Shown: one piece after another, positions 1 to 5,997 of the stretch
How the letters are laid out: every line of letters starts with the position of its first letter
Position numbering within the stretch: the first letter of the stretch is position 1
Assembly (NCBI GenBank): GCA_937974195.1
Contig: CALJIC010000283.1
Coordinates: forward strand, 1 to 44,811
Direction: 5' to 3'
Length of the DNA stretch: 44,811 nucleotides
Source of the DNA: an uncultured Roseiflexaceae bacterium
GTDB lineage: Bacteria; Chloroflexota; Chloroflexia; Chloroflexales; Roseiflexaceae
Notes under the pieces: model-generated
What the model saw: only the letters and a program-made list of their open reading frames with translations
Told to the model about the DNA's origin: nothing
Database searches by the model: none
Made by a program: the position numbers and the translations under genes

Positions 1-350
1 CTCCATGCGCAGTAGCTGCCACGAGCGCCCGGTTCTGAGTTCTGAGCCGGTTCTGAGTTCTGAGCCGTTCTGAGTTCTGAGCCGGTTCTGGGTTCTGAAC
101 AGGATTTGTAGCCGACGACCGGCCGCCGGGAGTGCTCCATGCGCAGTAGCTGCCACGAGCGCCCGGTTCTGAGTTCTGAGCCGGTTCTGAGTTCTGAGCC
201 GTTCTGAGTTCTGAGCCGGTTCTGGGTTCTGAACAGGATTTGTAGCCGACGACCGGCCGCCGGGAGTGCTCCATGCGCAGTAGCTGCCACGAGCGCCCGG
301 TTCTGCGTTCTGAGCTGGTTCTGAGTTCTGAGCCGGCTCTGGGTTCTATC
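1..350. repeat. 134-bp tandem repeat, about 2.6 copies
   Basis: The block beginning ctccatgcgcagtagctg starts at 1, 135 and 269. Copies one and two are identical over 134 bp. The third copy is diverged and breaks off at about 350, just before the ribosome site of the next gene. Each unit holds an inner run of a ttctgag-type motif (gttctgagttctgagcc), so the block is a repeat within a repeat. No coding function is apparent; an in-frame extension of the downstream gene into the third copy is an artefact because the ribosome site lies after it. The array may continue left of the window. Confidence 0.9.
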
Positions 351-365
351 GAAAGGAGATCTGTG

Positions 366-866
366 ATGCCGAAGCTGAGCGACGTTGCCCCGGCGTTCGT
401 GGAGATGGCGCACCGCATCGTGTGGTGCACTGCGGCGACGGTCGACGCCCACGGGCGGCCGCGCTCCCGCGTGCTCCACCCGATCTGGGAGTGGGACGGA
501 GCGCGGCTGGTGGGCTGGGTCGGCACGAGCCCGACGCCCGCCAAGCGCAGCCACCTCGCGGCGCACCCCTACATGTCCGTGAACTACTGGGAGCCCTCGC
601 ACGACACCTGTGTGGCCGAGTGCCGCGCCGAGCTGGTGTTCGACGACGCGACGCGGATCAGGGTCTGGGAGCTGTTTCGCGCCGGGCCGCCGCCGGTCGG
701 CTACGACCCGGCGATCGTCCCGGGCTGGGGCAGCCCGACGTCGGACACGTTCGCCGTGCTGCGGCTCGAGCCGTGGCTGCTGCGCGTGTTCCCCGGCACG
801 GTGCTGTTCGGCCAGGGCGGCGAGGTGCTCACTTGGCAGGAGGAGAGCCCGGGGCTGCGGGGATGA
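366..866 (+). CDS. pyridoxamine 5'-phosphate oxidase-like flavin protein
   Basis: This 166-residue protein looks like a PNPOx-fold, FMN- or F420-binding split-barrel protein. Supporting features are the opening helix and strand (VEMAHRIVWCTAATVDAHG), a typical 'RPRSRVLHPIWEWDG' strand pair, the later 'TPAKRSHLAAHPYMSVNYWEP' segment in which such proteins contact the cofactor phosphate, and a C-terminal 'VLRLEPWLLRVF' strand. The start at 366 is chosen because gaaaggagat lies 6 bp upstream; a longer reading frame from 273 runs into repeat DNA. Substrate is unknown; family members include general stress proteins and deazaflavin reductases. The 3' end overlaps the convergent ABC ATPase gene by 38 bp. 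Confidence 0.75.
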   Translation: MPKLSDVAPAFVEMAHRIVWCTAATVDAHGRPRSRVLHPIWEWDGARLVGWVGTSPTPAKRSHLAAHPYMSVNYWEPSHDTCVAECRAELVFDDATRIRVWELFRAGPPPVGYDPAIVPGWGSPTSDTFAVLRLEPWLLRVFPGTVLFGQGGEVLTWQEESPGLRG

Positions 867-1914
867 CGCTCAGCCCCTCCGGCCGCAGCGCCAGCGTGAT
901 CGGCTGCCCGACGCCGGGGAGGTCGGGCTCGTCGAGCTCGAACTCCAGCTCCTGCCCCGAGGCGTGGCGCAGCGTGAGCCGCGTGCGGCTGCCGCGGAAC
1001 GAGCGCTCGGCGACGGTGCCGGCGACCGCGAGCCGCTGGCCCGCATCCGTGGGCCGCGCCTGCGCCGCCTCCGGCCTGATGACCAGCGTGACGCCGTCGC
1101 CCGGCCGCGCGTCGCACGCGCCCGGCACCGTCACCGGCCCGAGCGGCGTATCGAGCCGGACATCGTCCCCGTCGCACCCCTGCACCGTGGCGGGGACCAG
1201 GTTGGTCAGGCCGAAGAAGCGGGCGGCGAAGAGCGTCGCGGGGTGGCGGTAGATCTCCTCGGGCGGCCCCTGCTGCTCGATCAGGCCGGCGCGCATCAGC
1301 ACCACCTGGTCGGCGATCGCGAACGCCTCGGTCTGGTCGTGGGTGACGTACAGCGCGGTGACGCCGACGCGCCGCAGGATGGCGCGCAGGTCGTCGAGCA
1401 GCCGCTCGCGCAGCGCCCGGTCCAGCGCGCCGAGCGGCTCGTCGAGCATCAGGAGGGGCGGGCTCGGCGCGAGGCTGCGGGCGAGCGCCACGCGCTGACG
1501 CTCGCCGCCGGAGAGCTCGTAGACGCGCCGGCGCTCGTAGCCCGCGAGCCCGACGAGCTCCAGCATCTCGGCGACCCGGGCGGCCACGGCCTGCGGCGGA
1601 TCGCCGCGCATGCGCAGCCCGAAGGCCACGTTCGCCGCGACGTCCAGGTGGGGGAACAGCGCGTACTCCTGGAACATCAGGCCGAAGCCGCGCTGGTGCG
1701 GGGGGACGCCGGCGAGCGAGCGCCCTGCGAAGCGCACCTCGCCGGCATCCGGCGTCTCCAGGCCGGCGACGATCCGCAGCAGCGTGCTCTTGCCGCACCC
1801 CGAGGGGCCGAGCAGCGCGGCGACCGTGCCCTCGGCGACCGCGAGGCTTACGCCGCGCAGCGCCCGCGTGTCGCCGTAGGACTTGTGGACATCGCGAACG
1901 TCGAGCAGCGCCAC
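829..1914 (-). CDS. ABC transporter ATP-binding protein, PotA/FbpC type
   Basis: The protein (361 residues) is the cytoplasmic ATPase of an importer. All nucleotide-binding motifs are intact: Walker A GPSGCGKST, Q-loop FQEYALFPH, signature LSGGERQRVALARS, Walker B LLMLDEPLGALD and H-loop VTHDQTEA. The C-terminal third is a TOBE-type regulatory domain (around residues 240-355), typical of the CUT2/PotA, CysA and FbpC ATPases for polyamine, sulfate or ferric iron. The start is a GTG at 1914, 3 bp after the ferritin stop, so the two genes are probably one transcript. No permease or binding protein gene is adjacent, so the substrate cannot be read from context; the ferritin neighbour makes iron the best guess. 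Confidence 0.85.
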   Translation of the reverse strand: MALLDVRDVHKSYGDTRALRGVSLAVAEGTVAALLGPSGCGKSTLLRIVAGLETPDAGEVRFAGRSLAGVPPHQRGFGLMFQEYALFPHLDVAANVAFGLRMRGDPPQAVAARVAEMLELVGLAGYERRRVYELSGGERQRVALARSLAPSPPLLMLDEPLGALDRALRERLLDDLRAILRRVGVTALYVTHDQTEAFAIADQVVLMRAGLIEQQGPPEEIYRHPATLFAARFFGLTNLVPATVQGCDGDDVRLDTPLGPVTVPGACDARPGDGVTLVIRPEAAQARPTDAGQRLAVAGTVAERSFRGSRTRLTLRHASGQELEFELDEPDLPGVGQPITLALRPEGLSVIPAAPGSPPAK

Positions 1915-1917
1915 CGC

Positions 1918-2439
1918 TCAGCTCTCACCTTCCTCCGCGTTCTCCTCCCCCGCCTTGCGCCCGGCCAGCTCGCGGTCGAGCATGAGCAGGCCGGTGCCGT
2001 CGCCGCCGATCAGCTTGAGGTGCTGGATGATCTGGTCGGCGCTCTTCTCCTCCTCGACCTGCTCGTCCACGAACCACCGCAGCATGCTCTGCGTCGCGTA
2101 GTCGTTCTCCTGGACCGCCTGGGCGTAGATGGCGTTGATCGAGGCGGTGACGTTGCGCTCGTGCGCCAGGGCGTGCTCCACGGCGTCGAGCGGCGAGCCG
2201 TACTCGCTCTGCGGCTCGGGGATCGCCCCGAGGGTCACCCGGCCGCCGCGGTCGTTCACGTAGTCGAAGATGCGCAGGGCGTGGCCGCGCTCCTCCTCGC
2301 TCTGCACGCGGAACCAGTGCGCGAAGCCGGGGAGGTTGAGGCTCTCGAAGTAGGCCGACATCGCCATATAGGTGTGGGAGGCCGAGAACTCGTAGGTGAT
2401 CTGCTTGTTCAGCGCCTGCAGGATCGATTCGCTCAGCAT
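1918..2439 (-). CDS. ftnA: ferritin
   Basis: This 173-residue protein is a bacterial non-haem ferritin that oxidises ferrous iron and stores it in a 24-subunit shell. The ferroxidase ligands fall at the positions known for E. coli FtnA: Glu17, Glu50, His53, Glu94 and Gln127 can all be counted from the chosen start. The start at 2439 is set by AAAAGGAGG seven bases upstream; a longer in-frame reading from 2487 has no such site. A short acidic tail (EENAEEGES) ends the protein. It is the first gene of a likely two-gene unit with the ABC ATPase behind it, and a TATAAT box lies about 40 bp upstream. Confidence 0.92.
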   Translation of the reverse strand: MLSESILQALNKQITYEFSASHTYMAMSAYFESLNLPGFAHWFRVQSEEERGHALRIFDYVNDRGGRVTLGAIPEPQSEYGSPLDAVEHALAHERNVTASINAIYAQAVQENDYATQSMLRWFVDEQVEEEKSADQIIQHLKLIGGDGTGLLMLDRELAGRKAGEENAEEGES

Positions 2440-2478
2440 CCGGTGCCTCCTTTTCATGCGCAAGCGGCCAGTGGCCCC

Positions 2479-2484
2479 ATTATA
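2479..2484 (-). promoter_or_regulatory. -10 box of the ferritin gene
   Basis: On the minus strand this reads TATAAT, preceded by ATG (AATGTATAATGGG). It lies 40 bp upstream of the ferritin start. No convincing -35 box was found, and no Fur-like palindrome is apparent. Confidence 0.5.
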
Positions 2485-2626
2485 CATTGCCTGGGCTTTC
2501 GCGGCTTTGCGATAGCTTCACTACGGGTGAAGCCGCGGGAGAGGAGATCGCGAAGGGTGTGCAGCGCTGAGCACTTCCCGCCGGAGAAGGTGAAGCGGCC
2601 GGCGGTGGTCGGTGGTCGTGGCAGCT

Positions 2627-2643
2627 TTCCCAGTTTCTGGGAA
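2627..2643. other. short perfect inverted repeat in the 2490-2717 gap
   Basis: TTCCCAG and CTGGGAA flank a three-base centre. The site lies downstream of the secreted-protein gene (minus strand) in a gap of about 230 bp that otherwise shows nothing recognisable. It could be a protein-binding site or a weak terminator; there is no T-tract. Confidence 0.35.
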
Positions 2644-2717
2644 GAATGGACACCAGCTGCGGGCGGCGCCGGGGCGCGCCGGACACCCCTCGCTCGCCGC
2701 CCGCCCGTGAGGCCCGC

Positions 2718-4352
2718 TCAGGGGATATTGGCGAGCGCGACGGTCTCGATCGCGGCGCCGGGGAAGTCGCCGAACGCCACCACCTGCGCGAAGCCGGCGC
2801 CGAGCTGCACCTGCTGGCCCGCGAAGATCTTCGCGCCGGTGGCGTCGACGCGCGCCACCGCTAGCTCGTAGGCCGAGTCCACCCCGTCGCCGGAGATCAT
2901 CAGCCGGCCGCTGAGGACGTCGGGGTGCAGCTCGAGCGCGGCGCCGCTCTCGAGCGCGATCCCATCCATCGTGAAGGCGTACTGGGCGTCTTCGGCCTGC
3001 ACCGCCAGCGCGACCTGCGGCCGCTCCGCGCCGCTTGTCTCGTAGCGCACCCGGCCGTCGCGCGCGACGCTCAGGTAGTCCTGCTGCCCGCGCTTGAGGC
3101 TCAGCCCGTCGAAGGTGAGCGCGCTGCCCGGCGCGAACATCGCGAAGCGCTCGCCCGCGGCCTCGTCGCCCTCCCGCTGGCCGGTGAGCGTCACGCTCAG
3201 CTCCAGGTCGGGCGGCACGTAGTAGATCGAGGCGTCGGCCGGCAGCGTCCCGCCCTTCCAGGTCAGGCGGAAGGCGCCGGGGATCTCGTTGACGAACAGG
3301 TCGCCGACGTAGCCGATGCGCCGGCCCTCCTCGTCCACCACCAGCATGCGCGTCCCGCCGGAGGCGACCAGCTGGCGGATCTGCGGCGCAGTTGGCTGCG
3401 CGGGCTGGCAGAAGGGGCAGACGAACTGCCCGCTGCGGGCGGAGGCGGGCGTCAGGTCCAGCGAGAAGCTCTGGGCGTCGCCGGTCCACGGCTCCGGGTC
3501 GTGGCTCGGGTTGAGCGCCGCCATCGAGTAGCGCCAGGTGTTGGCGACGCGGTCGATCTCCAGGTACTTGGCCGAGCCGGGGAAGTTGTTGTCGTACACC
3601 CAGACGCGGAACAGGCCCGCGCCGGCGTCTTCCACCGCGAACGGGGTGACCGCGTGGCCGCCGAGGTTGGGGTTGTACATGCCGAGTGTCGGCGGGTCCG
3701 CGCCAGGCTGCAGCCCGGCGACGAGCGCGTCGAGGATCTCGGCGGGCGTCATCGAGCGCGAGGCGGCGGTGGTCGAGGCGACCGGCTCGAGGAACTGGGT
3801 GACCGCGTAGAGGCTGACCATCTCGCTGACGTCCGGGTCGCTGCGCTGGAGGTCGTAGGCGCGGCGGACACCCGGCTCGAGCTGCTCGGGGGTGAGGCGC
3901 CGCAGGAAGAGCGCCTGGCTGAGCGCCGCGAGCCCCTCGCAGCGGCCGCTGTTGAGGAAGGTGTTCATCTGGTACAGCCACTGCTCGGCCAGCGGGCTCG
4001 GGATGCACGAGCCGTCCTCCAGCACCGCCGCGCAGACGCCGTCGCCGAACAGGCGCCGCGCCGCGGCGACCGTGAGCGTGCCCGGCTCCTCCGGGAAGTT
4101 GCTGGCGTAGTTCTGGAAGCTGAAGCCGTGCGGCGCCGGCCGGAAGCCCAGGTCGGCCACCAGCGGGCCGGTGGGCGCGAACTGGCCGATCGGGAGGCGG
4201 GCCGGCGCAGAGGCGGCCCGGTCCGCCTGGGGCGGGGCGTCCGCCGCCCGGTACAGCGGGACGCTGGGCGGGGCGGCCGCGGGGCGCGGGGCGACGGCGT
4301 AGGCCAGCAGCAGCAGCGCCGCGAGGCCGACGGGCGCGATTCGGGTGAGCAC
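2718..4352 (-). CDS. secreted protein, possible papain-like cysteine-protease fold
   Basis: The gene encodes 544 residues from a GTG start at 4352, which has AGGAGG six bases upstream. The N-terminus is a signal peptide (LTRIAPVGLAALLLLAYAV followed by an Ala/Pro-rich stretch). I do not recognise a named family. A catalytic-looking set is visible: Cys138 in 'NSGRCEGLA', His233 in 'NLGGHAVTPFAV' and Asp/Asn254-255 in 'VWVYDNNFPG', the order and spacing seen in papain-like and C39-like cysteine peptidases. The C-terminal half (from about residue 330) is beta-rich and repetitive and may be a sandwich domain. It is likely exported; the protease role is inference. It is a single-gene unit between the ferritin and glycosyltransferase genes. 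Confidence 0.6.
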   Translation of the reverse strand: MLTRIAPVGLAALLLLAYAVAPRPAAAPPSVPLYRAADAPPQADRAASAPARLPIGQFAPTGPLVADLGFRPAPHGFSFQNYASNFPEEPGTLTVAAARRLFGDGVCAAVLEDGSCIPSPLAEQWLYQMNTFLNSGRCEGLAALSQALFLRRLTPEQLEPGVRRAYDLQRSDPDVSEMVSLYAVTQFLEPVASTTAASRSMTPAEILDALVAGLQPGADPPTLGMYNPNLGGHAVTPFAVEDAGAGLFRVWVYDNNFPGSAKYLEIDRVANTWRYSMAALNPSHDPEPWTGDAQSFSLDLTPASARSGQFVCPFCQPAQPTAPQIRQLVASGGTRMLVVDEEGRRIGYVGDLFVNEIPGAFRLTWKGGTLPADASIYYVPPDLELSVTLTGQREGDEAAGERFAMFAPGSALTFDGLSLKRGQQDYLSVARDGRVRYETSGAERPQVALAVQAEDAQYAFTMDGIALESGAALELHPDVLSGRLMISGDGVDSAYELAVARVDATGAKIFAGQQVQLGAGFAQVVAFGDFPGAAIETVALANIP

Positions 4353-4440
4353 AGTGGACCTCCTGCGGGTACAGGTGCAGAGACGCTCAGCTCTCTGCAA
4401 GATCTCAACTGTGCCGGATCGCGTTTCTTTGCGGAGCGAA

Positions 4441-4501
4441 GATTACAAAAACGTTGCAGGGGCCCGGGCGGAGGGCGAATCCTCACGCTCGGACCCCTGC
4501 A
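4441..4501 (-). terminator. rho-independent terminator of the glycosyltransferase gene
   Basis: On the minus strand, TGCAGGGG (4501-4494) pairs with CCCCTGCA (4462-4455), extended inward by CCG/CGG and GCG/CGC steps, and is followed by ACGTTTTTG. The hairpin begins 14 bp after the stop codon at 4515. Confidence 0.75.
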
Positions 4502-4514
4502 CAGCGGGGATGGC

Positions 4515-5513
4515 CTACTGCTCGTCGTCGTAGCCGAGCGCCTCGGCGACGATGTAGAGCGGCCGGCGCTTGACCTCGTCGTAGATGCGCCCCAGGTACT
4601 CGCCGATGATGCCGAGGAAGATCAGCTGCACGCCGCCGATGAACAGCACCGCGACCAGAGTCGTCGCCTGGCCGGCCAGCTCGCTGCCGGTGATCACGCG
4701 CAGCAGGATGACGGCGATGATCCCGAGCACGCTGAGCCCGGCGATCGTGAAGCCGAAGTAGGTGGCCAGCTGGAGCGGCAGGTAGGAGAAGGCGGTGATG
4801 CCGTCCATGGCGAACTTCAGCATCTTGCGCAGCGGGTACTTCGTCTCGCCGGCCTTGCGCGCGTCGCGCTTGTACTCCACGCCGGTCTGCCGGAAGCCGA
4901 CCCACACCGAGAGGCCGCGCATGAAGCGGTGGTGCTCGCGCATCGACTTGAGCGCGTCCACCACCTTGCGGTCCATCAGGCGGAAGTCGCCGGTGTCGAG
5001 CGGGATGTCCACGTTGGTGATCTTGCGGATCAGCCGGTAGAACAGCGAGGCGGTGGCGAGCTTGAAGGCCGTCTCGCCCTCGCGCTCGGAGCGCACGCCG
5101 TAGATCAGCTGGTAGCCCTCGCGCCAGCGGGCGATCATCTCGGGGATGACCTCGGGCGGGTCCTGCAGGTCCGAGTCGATCACGACCACCGCCTGCCCGC
5201 GGGCGTAGTCCGTCCCGGCGGTGATGGCGATCTGGTGGCCGAAGTTGCGCGAGAAGTTGAGGACCTTGATGCGCGGGTCGCGGGCGTGGATCTCGCGCAT
5301 GATCTCCGGCGAGCGGTCGCGCGAGCCATCGTTGACGAGGATGACCTCGAACGGCTCGCCGAGCGGCTCGAGCGCCGCGACGACGCGGCGGCAGAACTCG
5401 GCGATCAGCGCCTCCTCGTTGTAGACCGGGGCCACGATCGAGAAGGTCGGCCGGTCGATCTCGGGGTGGCGCTGCTCCCTCGACACGGCGGCGTGGTCCG
5501 CGAGGATCGTCAT
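4515..5513 (-). CDS. family 2 glycosyltransferase, DPM/GtrB type
   Basis: This 332-residue enzyme transfers a sugar from a nucleotide donor, most likely to a polyprenyl phosphate carrier at the inner face of the membrane. The GT-A fold starts with 'FSIVAPVYNEEALI', has the 'VILVNDGSRDRS' strand and the metal-binding DSDLQDPPE motif, then the 'LDTGDFRLMDRKV' segment. Two C-terminal membrane helices follow (around residues 230-262 and 270-300), as in GtrB, ArnC and YkcC. The start at 5513 (GAGGG ten bases upstream) is preferred; a GTG at 5549 would add 12 residues. The gene stands alone with a strong terminator behind it. Confidence 0.85.
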   Translation of the reverse strand: MTILADHAAVSREQRHPEIDRPTFSIVAPVYNEEALIAEFCRRVVAALEPLGEPFEVILVNDGSRDRSPEIMREIHARDPRIKVLNFSRNFGHQIAITAGTDYARGQAVVVIDSDLQDPPEVIPEMIARWREGYQLIYGVRSEREGETAFKLATASLFYRLIRKITNVDIPLDTGDFRLMDRKVVDALKSMREHHRFMRGLSVWVGFRQTGVEYKRDARKAGETKYPLRKMLKFAMDGITAFSYLPLQLATYFGFTIAGLSVLGIIAVILLRVITGSELAGQATTLVAVLFIGGVQLIFLGIIGEYLGRIYDEVKRRPLYIVAEALGYDDEQ

Positions 5514-5559
5514 TGAGGCAGTGCCCTCGTAACTCAACGGTTCTGACACGGCCGGCGCG

Positions 5560-5985
5560 GCGGCCTCGCCCTCCGGGCCTCCCCGGCGGGCGGCGCGACC
5601 GCGTCGCTCGTGTAGCTGACAGGACTACGCGGTGCTGCGGTGCCTCGCGCGGGGAGGTGTGGAGCCGCAGGCCCACCACGGCCCTCTTCCCCGCCGGGAG
5701 GTTCGGAGGGCCGCAGGCCCTCCGAGATCCTTTTTCTCCGCCGCAGAGCGGCGGAGAAAGCGAGATTCTGGGGAGGCTTCGCCTCCCCAAACCCCTCCAG
5801 CGGAATTTCAGAGACAGGCTTCGCGTCCCAAACCTCACCGCTGGTCTGGAGCGGAGCTCCACCGCGGGGAGGTTCCGCCTCCCCAAACCCCTCCACGGGG
5901 TGCGAGCGCGAGGCCACCGCGTCACTCGTGTAACTGATTGCGGTATTGTAGCACAAACGGCGCGCGGCACGAGGGAGCGCTCGGC
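5560..5985. repeat. hairpin-rich repeat block between glycosyltransferase and polA
   Basis: No gene is supported here. The block holds several perfect or near-perfect palindromes: GGAGGGCC/GGCCCTCC near 5706-5724, CTCCGCCGC/GCGGCGGAG near 5735-5757, and GGGGAGGC/GCCTCCCC near 5772-5790. The string cctccccaaacccctcca occurs twice (about 5783 and 5880). A direct repeat of the form accgcgtcrctcgtgtarctga stands at each end (about 5598 and 5916). Open frames crossing the block translate to repetitive Pro/Arg-rich peptide and are not credible. A minus-strand TACAAT box (5945-5950) could serve the glycosyltransferase gene. Confidence 0.7.
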
Positions 5986-5997
5986 GTGAGCAGTGCG

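Noticed and set aside
1..350. CRISPR array
   Set aside because: Copies are contiguous, with no unique spacers, and the unit is 134 bp.
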